Positions 24,893 to 34,152 of a DNA stretch of 64,000 bases are shown one piece after another; position 1 is the first letter of the stretch, and every line of letters starts with the position of its first letter. Both the position numbers and the translations under genes were made by a program. The DNA is taken from the NCBI GenBank assembly GCA_022794035.1, contig JAAWDX010000009.1:1-64000 (forward strand), read 5' to 3'. Source of the DNA: Lachnospiraceae bacterium (lineage in GTDB: Bacteria; Bacillota; Clostridia; Lachnospirales; Bianqueaceae). Under the pieces are notes generated by a model that was not told the DNA's origin, ran no database searches, and worked only from the letters and a program-made list of their open reading frames with translations.

Positions 24893-27007
24893 TTGAAACG
24901 ATTGTGGTACCGTCAGCCGGCCGCGGCATGGGAGGAGACATTGCCGCTGGGCAACGGCAGCCTGGGCGCTATGGTTTGGGGAGATCCGCAGCATGAGCGG
25001 ATCGGGCTCAATCAGGAGCGCCTTTGGTCCGGATATTATGCAGATCATACGCCTAAGGAGGCGGCTGCCCATCTGCCGCAGGTCAGACGGCTTATCTTTG
25101 AAAAGCAGTATGAGAAGGCGGAGCGGATCATGGAGCAGTATTTTCTGGGAGAATACACGGAGAGCTATATGCCGGCCGGAGAGCTCTGGATTGACTGTCC
25201 TCCTGCAAAGGAGATCCAACAGTATCAGCGGGAGCTGGTGCTGGATACGGCAGAGGCTCGGGTGAGCTATATGGCAGATGGAAATACGGTGCAAAAGCAG
25301 TATTTTGTAAGCTATCTGCAAAAGGCACTGATCATACGGCTTGAGGCTCAAAAGCCGGTGAGCCGGATAGAGATCTGCTATCAAAGCGAACTAAAAAAAC
25401 GATGTTTTGAGGAGCAGGAATGGGGAATGTCGTTTGGCATGCAGTGCCCGGAGCATGTAGATCCCAATTATTTAGGCGAGCGTGAAGAGGCCATTATATG
25501 GGGCAGCCGCGGCATGCAGTTTCCGGTGGAAATTCATGTATTGGAGACAGATGGCAGCTGGCATACAGAAAATGAGACGTTGATTTTTGAGGAAACAAAG
25601 AAAATCATATTTGCTGTTTCGATTCTGGATTCATTTGTACCGCTCACAGGGGGCTATGAGGCTTATGAAAGGGCACATCTGGAGGATTATCAGGCGCTGT
25701 ACCGCCGCATGGAGCTCGAGATGCCGGGGAAGGATGCCTTGCCCACTGATGAATGGATGGCGCAGCCGGATGCCGGGCTGTATGCCCTATATTTTCAATA
25801 TGGCCGCTATCTGTTGATCAGCTCTTCGAGACAGGGAGGGCTGCCAGCTAATTTGCAGGGCATTTGGAGCTGGCAGATGAGGGCGCCGTGGAGTAGCAAT
25901 TGGACGACCAATATCAATCTGGAAATGAATTATTGGCCGGCGCTTTCTGTGAATCTGCAGGAATGCGATGAGCCTTACATCGATATGGTGCGCCGATTAT
26001 GCATGGAAGGAAGAAAAACGGCGGCCGCTTTTGGCTGCCGGGGCTCCTGCTGCGCGCATAATACAGACGGATGGGGCACCACGCATCCGGTGGGGATCGC
26101 CAGAGGCGAGACCGGAGGAGAAAAGGGCTGCCTGATGTGGGCCTTCTGGCTGATGGCGCAGGTATGGATGGATCAGGAGGTCTGGAGATACTATTGGTAT
26201 CATCCGGATCAGCGGTATTTAAAAGAGACGGTATATCCTCTGTTAAAAGAATCTGTATTATTTTGCCTAGACTGGCTGACAGAATATGAGGGATATTATG
26301 TGACCTGTCCCTCTACAACGCCGGAAAATCAGTTCTGGTCGGAGGGCGGGCGCATCAGCGTATCTCTGGCAACGACTATGGATATGACGCTAATCCGCGA
26401 GCTTTTTCGCAATTTTGCAAGAGCTTCTCAGGAGCTGGGAGAGACAGAGCTGCTGAAGGAAATCGAAGAGAAAAAAGCGCGCTTATATCCCATACAAAAA
26501 AATGCAGACGGCTCTGTCTGCGAATGGTATGAGGAAAAGGCGGAGGTAGAGCCGGGGCATAGGCATCTGTCGCATCTGTATGGGCTCTTTCCTGCGGATT
26601 TATGGCGGGAAGATGAAGGGATGAAGCAAGCGGCCCAAAAGTCACTGGAGAAGCGTATGGCTGCCGGCAGCGGTCATACGGGATGGAGCCTGGCCTGGGT
26701 TTTAAATTTATATACGGTGCTAAAGGATGCTTCGAGCGTACAGAGATATTTGGAGCAGCTGATAAAAAAATCCTCTTATCCCAATCTGTGGAGCAAGCAT
26801 CCGCCGTTTCAAATTGATGGAAATTTTGGCGTAACGGCTGCGATTGCCCATATGTTGGCAGAGGAAAAAGAGGGGGAGATCAATCTGCTGCCATGTCTGC
26901 CGCCGGATTGGCAGGAGGGACGTGTGAGCGGGCTGTGTCTTCCGGGCGGTAAACAGGTCAGCTTTGCATGGAAGCAGGGCCGAGTGACCGAGCAGAGCAT
27001 CTTATGA
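24893..27007 (+). CDS. GH95 alpha-L-fucosidase (or related alpha-L-galactosidase)
   Basis: A 704-residue protein of glycoside hydrolase family 95. The N-terminal domain shows AWEETLPLGNGSLGAMVWG and LNQERLWSG. The (alpha/alpha)6 barrel holds the known catalytic set: the two Asn of TNINLEMNYWPA, the Glu of STTPENQF and the Asp of QIDGNFGVTAA. It hydrolyses terminal alpha-1,2-linked fucose, as in milk oligosaccharides and mucins, or L-galactose. The start is TTG 24893 with a strong AGGAGGTG site and no alternative ATG nearby. No signal peptide is present, so it is intracellular. The 3' end overlaps the converging yfhO-type gene by six bases. It is a little shorter than most family members. Confidence 0.88.
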   Translation: MKRLWYRQPAAAWEETLPLGNGSLGAMVWGDPQHERIGLNQERLWSGYYADHTPKEAAAHLPQVRRLIFEKQYEKAERIMEQYFLGEYTESYMPAGELWIDCPPAKEIQQYQRELVLDTAEARVSYMADGNTVQKQYFVSYLQKALIIRLEAQKPVSRIEICYQSELKKRCFEEQEWGMSFGMQCPEHVDPNYLGEREEAIIWGSRGMQFPVEIHVLETDGSWHTENETLIFEETKKIIFAVSILDSFVPLTGGYEAYERAHLEDYQALYRRMELEMPGKDALPTDEWMAQPDAGLYALYFQYGRYLLISSSRQGGLPANLQGIWSWQMRAPWSSNWTTNINLEMNYWPALSVNLQECDEPYIDMVRRLCMEGRKTAAAFGCRGSCCAHNTDGWGTTHPVGIARGETGGEKGCLMWAFWLMAQVWMDQEVWRYYWYHPDQRYLKETVYPLLKESVLFCLDWLTEYEGYYVTCPSTTPENQFWSEGGRISVSLATTMDMTLIRELFRNFARASQELGETELLKEIEEKKARLYPIQKNADGSVCEWYEEKAEVEPGHRHLSHLYGLFPADLWREDEGMKQAAQKSLEKRMAAGSGHTGWSLAWVLNLYTVLKDASSVQRYLEQLIKKSSYPNLWSKHPPFQIDGNFGVTAAIAHMLAEEKEGEINLLPCLPPDWQEGRVSGLCLPGGKQVSFAWKQGRVTEQSIL

Positions 27008-29716
27008 GACCTTTTCCAGCAAATTTAAAAACAGGGGCAGCACATAGATAAACAGAATCACGAATAAGAACAGAAGACGGACGCAATAGGCGGCCGTTTT
27101 CTGCATAATAGCAGAAGAAAAAAGCTGCTCTTTAGCCGCAGGCCTAAAAAGGAAAAAGAGAGCGAGCACGAGGCCCAGGATGCTTGCCAAAAGGCCGAGA
27201 GTAAAGCCGGGCGGCGTATAGCGCATTTCGATGTGATGTTCTCCAGCCGGAAGAAAGAAGGAGGAGAAGCCCATAAAGGCTTTAGAAAGCACGGCTTTCT
27301 CTCCATCGATCTGCAGGGACCAGCCTTTGTCATAAGGAATGGAGAGGAAGATGGTCTGATCGGCAGAGGTCTGGGTATCTCCTGAAAGGCAGCGATCAGC
27401 AGAGGTTAAATGCAGAGACTGCTTTTGGCAGAGGGCGTCCAGCAGAGGCGCCTGCTGAATGCCGAACAGGCCGAAGGAACGGCAGGTTACGCTCTGAAGC
27501 AGCTCAATATCGATTAGTACCGTTTCATTTTCAAATGTACCCAGGCAGAGCAGACCATTATTTTGCCGGGAGGGGTAATCGGTCTCTAGTATTGTGCCAT
27601 TGACTGAGATCTGAAAGCTGTCATTGATATGTTCTGTGAGCTGATTGCTGAGGCGGTCAAAGCAGTCAAAATACAGTGTTTGAGCTTCCTCAACCGGAAT
27701 TTCATAATAGATATGCCCCGAAAGCTCAGAGCTGATTTTCTCCAGCTGATATTGCTGATATTGGTCCTGGCTAATGCGGCAGGAGATCAGCTCAGCCCTT
27801 TCATAAGGATAAGAAATCAAAGGAGAAGACAGCGAAGGGAAAAGCTTAGCAAATAATAATTCCTGAATTTCCAGGCGAGTGAGGTCATCCAGCTGATTCG
27901 TGTCCGCTAAGGATTCTGTTGTAGGAATTCCCAGCGAGAGTGCAGCGGGAAGGGCAGAAATACTGTATGCTTGATTATGATAGAGAGAGGGCTCGGCGTC
28001 ATTCCAATGAATTTCGTAGGCCGCCGAAAGGACAGCATCAGACAGCAGGGTACCGCCATAGCCGCCAACCTCCATCCAATAAGAGGAATAGCCCAGCTTT
28101 TTCATGGCGAACATGTAGTCCTGTGAGGTAAGAGAGGTATAATGACTAAAGGAGGGATAGCCAAGAGCGCCGACTAAATTGACGTCAAAGTATTTTTGGC
28201 GGAGCTTTACGCGGTAGAATTCACCCTGCTGCTCCCTCTCGGGCTTAAAATTAGCTAAGTCGATGATATTAGAGAAGGTCTGCTGGTGTCCGCTATAGTC
28301 TGCTGAAAGCATATAAACGGAAACACCGCTGTAGGCATCAATAAAGAAAAGGACGGTGCAGAGGATGGTAAACAGGCGCACAGTGAGCCAGCGTTTATAG
28401 AGGCTTCGGTAAAGCAAAAAGTAGAGAAAAGCAGAAAGCAAAAAGAGAATTAAAAGTCCTTTGAAGGATTCGGAATCGCCCCAGAGCGTATGAGAATAGT
28501 GAGCCAGCGTATCCATATGCGTGTTTAGATAGGCATGGATAAAAAGACCATAGCCGACAATCAGAAAAAGAATACTTAAACATAAAGCTGTAGATTTTGA
28601 TTTGGATAAGGGTTTTGACTTGGGCAGGTCATCCAAAAAGGAGGCAGCCACTGTCATTGCCATAAAAATGGTGATAAACCCGTAGCGTACGGGAAAGGCC
28701 TGATAGTTTCCGGTATGCCACATCTTATTGATAGGTTCGAGCAGGATGGGGAGAAGCATACACAGGAAGAGCAAAAAGTAGCTACGCAGCAATCTGGTCT
28801 TGAGTGGCGCATGCAGCAGGCCATAGAACATAATGGTCAAGACACAGGCTGAGGGGAATAAAATGGGCAGCGTCGTTTCCAGCGGTGTAAAGAATCCGGC
28901 CTGCGCAACAGAGGTCAGCATATTGATATCACGGCCGGAGGAAAGATACTGCAAAAAGCAGGGCAGCCAGACGACGGACGTGAGCAGCGCGGCGATGAAC
29001 GAAGCGGACAGGAAGCGGATCGCCGTTTCTTTCCGGCGCTCGCCGGTAAGCCCTAAGGAAACAATGCCGAAATAAAGAAGCGTGAACAGGACGATCATAT
29101 AGCTGATATAGTAATTGACGACCATCATAGCACTGAGCGCGGCAATGTAGGGCAGGCATTTCCTCTGATAGACAAGGCGCTCGAAGGAAAGAAGAAGAAG
29201 CGGAAAGAGATACATCATATCGAGCCAGATGATGTTTTGATAAAATAAAAGGCCGTATCCGCAAAAGGCGTAGAACAGGCCAAAAAGAAAGGCCAGCGAG
29301 GGGGAGATGCGATGGCGGCTGCGCAGGAAATAGAGGGTAGCTGTCAGCGCACAGGTAGAAAGCTTGAGCAAGGCGAGAATGTTCATGAAAAGCAGCATAT
29401 GGCTTTTGGGGACAAAGAGCGTCAGCAAAGAAAACGGACTGGCAAGGAAAAAGAAGAAAACGCCCCAAAAGTTCATGCCGCCGGCATTCTGAAAGCTGTA
29501 GAGCAGGCTGCCCTGGCCGGAGAGGATATCCTTAAAATTCAGCAGGAGCGGGACTACCTGCTGATTCATATCGCACCAGGAGATCGTGTGCTCGCCAAAT
29601 GGATAGAAGTCTGCACCGGCGTAAAAAAATAATAAAAATAAAGCGGTGACAAGCGGCGCCGCTAAAAGAAAAAGAGTATCGCGAGAAAAAATTGCTTTTC
29701 TTGGATGGGTATGCAT
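27002..29716 (-). CDS. YfhO-family polytopic membrane protein
   Basis: A 904-residue protein with about a dozen transmembrane helices in the N-terminal half and one or more at the C terminus, with an extracytoplasmic beta-rich region between. The opening (YPFGEHTISWCDMNQQ) and YSFQNAGGMNFWG motifs match the YfhO family, GT-C-like enzymes linked in some Firmicutes to glycosylation of lipoteichoic acid. ATG 29716 is two bases after the tcdA stop and has GGAG within the tcdA end, so it is the last gene of the typA-marR-tcdA operon. Confidence 0.85.
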   Translation of the reverse strand: MHTHPRKAIFSRDTLFLLAAPLVTALFLLFFYAGADFYPFGEHTISWCDMNQQVVPLLLNFKDILSGQGSLLYSFQNAGGMNFWGVFFFFLASPFSLLTLFVPKSHMLLFMNILALLKLSTCALTATLYFLRSRHRISPSLAFLFGLFYAFCGYGLLFYQNIIWLDMMYLFPLLLLSFERLVYQRKCLPYIAALSAMMVVNYYISYMIVLFTLLYFGIVSLGLTGERRKETAIRFLSASFIAALLTSVVWLPCFLQYLSSGRDINMLTSVAQAGFFTPLETTLPILFPSACVLTIMFYGLLHAPLKTRLLRSYFLLFLCMLLPILLEPINKMWHTGNYQAFPVRYGFITIFMAMTVAASFLDDLPKSKPLSKSKSTALCLSILFLIVGYGLFIHAYLNTHMDTLAHYSHTLWGDSESFKGLLILFLLSAFLYFLLYRSLYKRWLTVRLFTILCTVLFFIDAYSGVSVYMLSADYSGHQQTFSNIIDLANFKPEREQQGEFYRVKLRQKYFDVNLVGALGYPSFSHYTSLTSQDYMFAMKKLGYSSYWMEVGGYGGTLLSDAVLSAAYEIHWNDAEPSLYHNQAYSISALPAALSLGIPTTESLADTNQLDDLTRLEIQELLFAKLFPSLSSPLISYPYERAELISCRISQDQYQQYQLEKISSELSGHIYYEIPVEEAQTLYFDCFDRLSNQLTEHINDSFQISVNGTILETDYPSRQNNGLLCLGTFENETVLIDIELLQSVTCRSFGLFGIQQAPLLDALCQKQSLHLTSADRCLSGDTQTSADQTIFLSIPYDKGWSLQIDGEKAVLSKAFMGFSSFFLPAGEHHIEMRYTPPGFTLGLLASILGLVLALFFLFRPAAKEQLFSSAIMQKTAAYCVRLLFLFVILFIYVLPLFLNLLEKVS

Positions 29717-29718
29717 AT

Positions 29719-30441
29719 TTACGCTCCATTACACAGATCACGGATGACTTCTGAGGCCATGATGAGGCCCATGACCGAGGGAACATAAGCTAAGCTGCCG
29801 GGGGCCGGACGCGTCCCTTTTTTTTCCGGGTCAGCCGGCAAAAAGGGAGCCGTAGGAGGCTCAGGCGAATAGACAACCTTTAGATGAGGAATGCCGCGTT
29901 TGCGAAGGGCCGTGCGCATCGCCTTGGCCAAGGGGCACATAGAAGTTTTGGTGATATCTGTTATTTTGAATTGAGTAGGATCCAGCTTATTTCCGGCGCC
30001 CATGGCGCTAAGCAGGGGAATCTGATGGTGATAGGCGTATTCAGCTAAAAACAGCTTAGCAGCTACTGTATCGATGGCGTCCACAAGATAATCGGCCTCT
30101 GCAAGAGGGAGCTGCGCAGCCGTTTCTTCAGAAAAAAAGATAGGATAGAGCTCTAGCTGCAGCCGGGGGTTAATATCCAGCAGGCGCGCTTTGGCAGCGT
30201 CCGTTTTGAGATGGCCAACCGTAGATTCAAGGGCGAAAAGCTGACGGTTGATATTGGAACGGGCAATATGATCATGATCAACTAAAACGAGCCGTCCGAT
30301 ACCGGTGCGAGCAAGCGCCTCCGCTACATAAGAGCCGACACCGCCAAGCCCAAAAAGAATAACGGTCTTGGTCTGCAGTAAAGAAAGGGCCTCTTCACCC
30401 AGCAGATAGGAGGAGCGGCAAAAGCGCTCATCTATTGACAT
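29719..30441 (-). CDS. tcdA: tRNA threonylcarbamoyladenosine dehydratase
   Basis: A 240-residue E1-like ThiF-fold enzyme that uses ATP to cyclise t6A37 of tRNAs to ct6A. Seen: GLGGVGSYVAEALARTGIG nucleotide-binding motif (about 31-49), the VDHD acidic motif, SNINRQL Arg finger, and MGAGNKLDP with ITKTSMCPLAK in the C-terminal half as in E. coli TcdA. It overlaps the preceding marR-type gene by ten bases, and its AGGTGAT ribosome site lies within that gene. Confidence 0.88.
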   Translation of the reverse strand: MSIDERFCRSSYLLGEEALSLLQTKTVILFGLGGVGSYVAEALARTGIGRLVLVDHDHIARSNINRQLFALESTVGHLKTDAAKARLLDINPRLQLELYPIFFSEETAAQLPLAEADYLVDAIDTVAAKLFLAEYAYHHQIPLLSAMGAGNKLDPTQFKITDITKTSMCPLAKAMRTALRKRGIPHLKVVYSPEPPTAPFLPADPEKKGTRPAPGSLAYVPSVMGLIMASEVIRDLCNGA

Positions 30442-30902
30442 GACGGATCACCTGCAGCATGCGAAGACTTGGATTCGCGGCTGTCTACATATTCTTTCGC
30501 GCGGTTGGCCACACGGTCTAATAAGGAGGACAGAAGAGAGAGCTCCTCTTCGGTGAATCCGTCTGTTAGGTATTCTCGCCAGGACTGATGAATATCCAGA
30601 ATAACAGGAAAAAGCGCCAGCGCCTTTTCCGTGGGATAGACCAGCAAAACCCGCTTATCTGTGGCTGAATATTCTCTGGTGACAAAGCCATTTTCTTCTA
30701 AATGGGCCAGCTGACGGGCAATATTGCTTTTATTGATATAAATGAGCTTACTAAGCTGCTCCTGCGAAATACCAGGCGTACGGCATATATGGGTAATGAT
30801 CGAATGCCATCCTCCACGCAGCCCTGTGCCGGCCAGATGATCTGTATGGAACTGCATGGCACAGCGGCTGATGGTAGTGATATTTTTGGTAAATGAATTC
30901 AT
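30432..30902 (-). CDS. MarR-family transcriptional regulator
   Basis: A 156-residue winged-helix protein. The recognition region runs from ICRTPGISQEQLSKLIYINKSN (about 45-66) to the wing TREYSATDKRVLLVYPT (about 83-99). The start ATG 30902 lies one base after the typA stop codon and shows no Shine-Dalgarno site, so translation is probably coupled to typA. A longer in-frame reading that runs back through typA is not real. It may control its own operon or an efflux system elsewhere; the ligand is unknown. Confidence 0.85.
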   Translation of the reverse strand: MNSFTKNITTISRCAMQFHTDHLAGTGLRGGWHSIITHICRTPGISQEQLSKLIYINKSNIARQLAHLEENGFVTREYSATDKRVLLVYPTEKALALFPVILDIHQSWREYLTDGFTEEELSLLSSLLDRVANRAKEYVDSRESKSSHAAGDPSCQ

Positions 30903-30903
30903 T

Positions 30904-32733
30904 TTATTTGTTTGCATTTGTATGATTGCGGGCCTTAGCGCGCAGCCCTGCTTCCAGAATTTGCTTACGCATGCGAATGCTCTTGGGGGTGATCTCCACC
31001 AGCTCATCATCGGCGATGAATTCAAGGCATTCTTCCAGAGACATCTCACGTGCAGGGGTGAGACGCAGAGATTCATCTGCGGAAGAGGAGCGCATATTGG
31101 TTGCATGTTTTTTCTTGCATACGTTGACAACAATATCATCGGCGCGTGAGCTTTCGCCAACGATCATGCCTTCATAAACCTGAACGCCGGGGCCGATAAA
31201 AAGAGAACCGCGTTCCTGAGCGTTGAACAGGCCGTAGGTAACGGCTTCACCCGGCTCATGGGCGATCAGAGAGCCGCGCGTTCTGGGGGCAATTTCACCT
31301 TTAAAGGGTTTAAAGCTATGAAATACATGGTTGATGACGGCAGTACCGCGCGTTTCTGTCATTAGCTGAGAGCGGTATCCGATGAGGCCGCGGGAAGGAA
31401 TTAAAAATTCCAGCCGACTGTAGCCGCCCTGTGTGGGCATCATATTGAGCAGCTCTGCCTTGCGCAGACTGGCGCCCTCCATTAAAACACCGGTGTATTC
31501 ATCGGGCAGATCTACGACTAATTCCTCATAGGGCTCCCACACCTGCCCATTGACGATTTTTGTAATGACCTGCGGTTTTGAAACAGCAAATTCATAGCCC
31601 TGGCGCCGCATGTTTTCAACCAGTACAGAGAGATGCAGCTCACCGCGGCCGGAAACGACAAAGGAATCCGGAGAATCCGTTTCTTCTACCCGCAGGGAGA
31701 TATTGGATTCAAGCTCCTTGAAAAGCCGGTCTCTTAAATGGCGGGATGTCACATAGTCGCCTTCTTTGCCGGCAAAGGGGCTTTTATTAACGGTAAAGGT
31801 CATAGAGAGAACGGGTTCATCAATGGCAACAAAGGGAAGCGGCTCTACATTAGTAGGGCAGCAGATGGTTTCGCCGATGTTGATATCTTTAATGCCCGAT
31901 ACGGCCACAATTTCACCAACGCCGGCTTCCTCTACCGGTACACGCTGCATGTCGTTATATACATAGAGATTGGTGAGCTTGATGGTGGTCGACACACCGT
32001 TTTTGCGGCAGATGACGGCTGTATCACCCACATGGATCTGTCCGCGGTCAATACGGCCGATGGCAATACGGCCGGTATAGGCATCATAATCAATATTGGA
32101 AACAAGCAGCTGCAGATCACCGTCCATATGTCCTTCCGGAGAAGGGATCGTATGAATGATAGCATCAAAGAGGGGTTTCATATCCTGACCAGGCTGTGTA
32201 TAGTCAGTAGAAGCCCAGCCTTCCTTAGCAGAGGCATAGATCACAGGCGAATCCAGCTGTTCGTCGGAGGCCCCCAGATCCAGTAAAAGCTCTAGGACCT
32301 CGTCTACGACTTCATCCGGACGAGCCATAGGGCGGTCTACCTTGTTGATGACGATGATTGGCGTCAGGTTTAGATCCAAGGCCTTTTTCAGCACAAAACG
32401 AGTCTGCGGCATGCAGCCTTCATAGGCGTCAACTAACAAAAGGACACCGTTGGCCATTTTTAGCGAACGCTCGACTTCACCGCCAAAATCAGCATGGCCG
32501 GGCGTGTCAATGATGTTGATTTTAAAGCCATCATAGTGCAGGGAGGTATTCTTAGCTAAAATTGTGATGCCGCGTTCGCGTTCCAGATCATTGGAATCCA
32601 TAACGCGTTCGACAACCTCCTGATTTTCGCGAAAGATACCGCTCTGCGCCAATAATGCATCTACTAAAGTGGTTTTGCCGTGGTCAACATGAGCGATGAT
32701 AGCAATATTACGAATTTTTGTTTGATCTAACAT
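30904..32733 (-). CDS. typA: Ribosome-associated GTPase TypA/BipA
   Basis: A 609-residue translational GTPase. G1 [18 protein letters not shown]3 DTPGHADF and G4 NKVD are intact; EF-G-like domains II, III and V and the BipA-specific C-terminal domain (GLIGYRSQLMTETRGTA, then RPGE-like and KHATNMRSS segments) follow. BipA binds the 70S ribosome and assists 50S assembly and stress translation. AAGGAAGG precedes ATG 32733. It heads a four-gene operon. Confidence 0.95.
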   Translation of the reverse strand: MLDQTKIRNIAIIAHVDHGKTTLVDALLAQSGIFRENQEVVERVMDSNDLERERGITILAKNTSLHYDGFKINIIDTPGHADFGGEVERSLKMANGVLLLVDAYEGCMPQTRFVLKKALDLNLTPIIVINKVDRPMARPDEVVDEVLELLLDLGASDEQLDSPVIYASAKEGWASTDYTQPGQDMKPLFDAIIHTIPSPEGHMDGDLQLLVSNIDYDAYTGRIAIGRIDRGQIHVGDTAVICRKNGVSTTIKLTNLYVYNDMQRVPVEEAGVGEIVAVSGIKDINIGETICCPTNVEPLPFVAIDEPVLSMTFTVNKSPFAGKEGDYVTSRHLRDRLFKELESNISLRVEETDSPDSFVVSGRGELHLSVLVENMRRQGYEFAVSKPQVITKIVNGQVWEPYEELVVDLPDEYTGVLMEGASLRKAELLNMMPTQGGYSRLEFLIPSRGLIGYRSQLMTETRGTAVINHVFHSFKPFKGEIAPRTRGSLIAHEPGEAVTYGLFNAQERGSLFIGPGVQVYEGMIVGESSRADDIVVNVCKKKHATNMRSSSADESLRLTPAREMSLEECLEFIADDELVEITPKSIRMRKQILEAGLRAKARNHTNANK

Positions 32734-32785
32734 AAAAACCTTCCTTAATTATTCGATACAAAATGAGTCAAAATTTCCACTCGTT

Positions 32786-32814
32786 ATATTACCACAAAAT
32801 ACAGGCTGATTCAA
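32786..32814 (-). promoter_or_regulatory. Promoter of the typA-marR-tcdA-yfhO operon
   Basis: On the minus strand TTGAAT (32814-32809) and TAATAT (32791-32786) are 17 bases apart, with an upstream TGTGG extended element. Confidence 0.65.
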
Positions 32815-32820
32815 CAAAAT

Positions 32821-34104
32821 TTAGAAAAGAGTAGGCTTTCGGCGAAAAAAGTACGATACTAATAGTATGGGGAGGAGCATCACTAAAGCTGCATCAAAGA
32901 AATGCGTATGAGAGAGGGGCGGGGTAGCCGCTGAAAGGGAGGTGATCTGAAGAAGAGGAGCAGTAAGACGATGCAGTACGATTTGGAAAAGCAGAGGAGA
33001 AACAGAGGCCCTGCATGGAATGGAGGCAATGAGCTCCTGCTTTTGATAATACTCAATATAGCCAACGGGCTCCTGGGATAAAAGGGGCAAGGATAAGGTG
33101 GCAGGGAGAAGCAGGTGCATTTCAAGATCAGAGGGGGAGGAAGCATCAGGACTGATATATAGAAGATCCTGCATCGTGAGAATATCGGCATATCCTAATT
33201 TAGAAGCGTTTTGATAGATCGGAATTTTGCTGACTAACGTGCCTTTAATAGGGTAAATAACAGGGGAAAAGCTTTGATGAGCATATTGCAGAAGTCGGGA
33301 ATGCTCCTGTGCGCTTTCAGAAATTGTTTTTTGATTGACTGTGATGGCAATCAAGGTAAGATCCTTCTGCTGATCATAGGAAAGCAAAAAGGTACCATCC
33401 TTAAAGGAGCTGTTTAGATAGCCGCCTAAACAGGTGGGCATATAGGAAGCTTCTTCTGGAAGCGTAAGGGGATGGGTGCGATTATAAAAGCGGGATTCCG
33501 AAGTTTGATTGGTAGGAAGAATTTCATATTGAGGTGTCCGTAAAATAGAACGCAGACAAGGGATTTGCCAAAAGGCCTTTGCAATCCTTAGAAGATCTGA
33601 GGGCGTGGTAGAGCAGGCAGAAGGGGAAGCAGCCAAAGAGGATATATGCGTATGAACGGCTCCAAGCGCTTCTGCTTTTTGATTCATTAACGCGATGAAA
33701 TCTTCAAAGGAGGAGGCAATATGGAGCGCTAAAGCACGCAGCGCATCATCAGCATCAGAAAGCAGCATGGCCGCCAGGCAGTCCTGAACCGGAAGCGTTT
33801 CGCCTATTTCGAGATACATGCGAGGAGCAGAATCATTTAAACGCAGCGCAGCTTCGCTTACCGTTACCTGCTCAAGCGGCGCCGTATGCTCTGCAATCAC
33901 AATGGCGGCCAGCAGCTTCATAAAGCCAGAAGGATACATCTGAATATCACTATTTAATTCGTATAAAATTTGGTCGTTTTCCAGACAGCCCAATATGACG
34001 GCAGAGGAGGAAGAGGGGGGAAAATCGGCAGATACAGAGTAGGGAAAAAGGAAGCTGAAAAAAATGGATAAGAATGCGCAGATAAGCTGGCACTTTTTTT
34101 TCAT
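32821..34104 (-). CDS. DacA-like (peptidase S11) protein with degenerate active site
   Basis: A 427-residue exported protein with a signal peptide (about 1-26), an S11 D-alanyl-D-alanine carboxypeptidase-like domain, a beta domain and a C-terminal anchor (about 400-422, then RRKP). In active relatives the motifs are SxxK, SxN and KTG. Here the aligned positions read PSGFMK (58-63; Gly where the nucleophile Ser should be, Ser shifted one place), SDA (116-118; Asn lost) and LGG (226-228; Lys-Thr lost). It therefore looks catalytically dead, perhaps a peptidoglycan-binding or scaffold protein. ATG 34104 has GGAGG eight bases upstream. It is divergent from comEA. Confidence 0.75.
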   Translation of the reverse strand: MKKKCQLICAFLSIFFSFLFPYSVSADFPPSSSSAVILGCLENDQILYELNSDIQMYPSGFMKLLAAIVIAEHTAPLEQVTVSEAALRLNDSAPRMYLEIGETLPVQDCLAAMLLSDADDALRALALHIASSFEDFIALMNQKAEALGAVHTHISSLAASPSACSTTPSDLLRIAKAFWQIPCLRSILRTPQYEILPTNQTSESRFYNRTHPLTLPEEASYMPTCLGGYLNSSFKDGTFLLSYDQQKDLTLIAITVNQKTISESAQEHSRLLQYAHQSFSPVIYPIKGTLVSKIPIYQNASKLGYADILTMQDLLYISPDASSPSDLEMHLLLPATLSLPLLSQEPVGYIEYYQKQELIASIPCRASVSPLLFQIVLHRLTAPLLQITSLSAATPPLSHTHFFDAALVMLLPILLVSYFFRRKPTLF

Positions 34105-34152
34105 AAACAACACCTCCGTAAATGGAATAGACAATAAAAGAAAGGAACATGT

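Noticed and set aside
30903-31160. A long N-terminal extension of the MarR-type protein running back through typA.
   Set aside because: It is an out-of-frame reading of the typA coding region; MarR proteins start near 30902.
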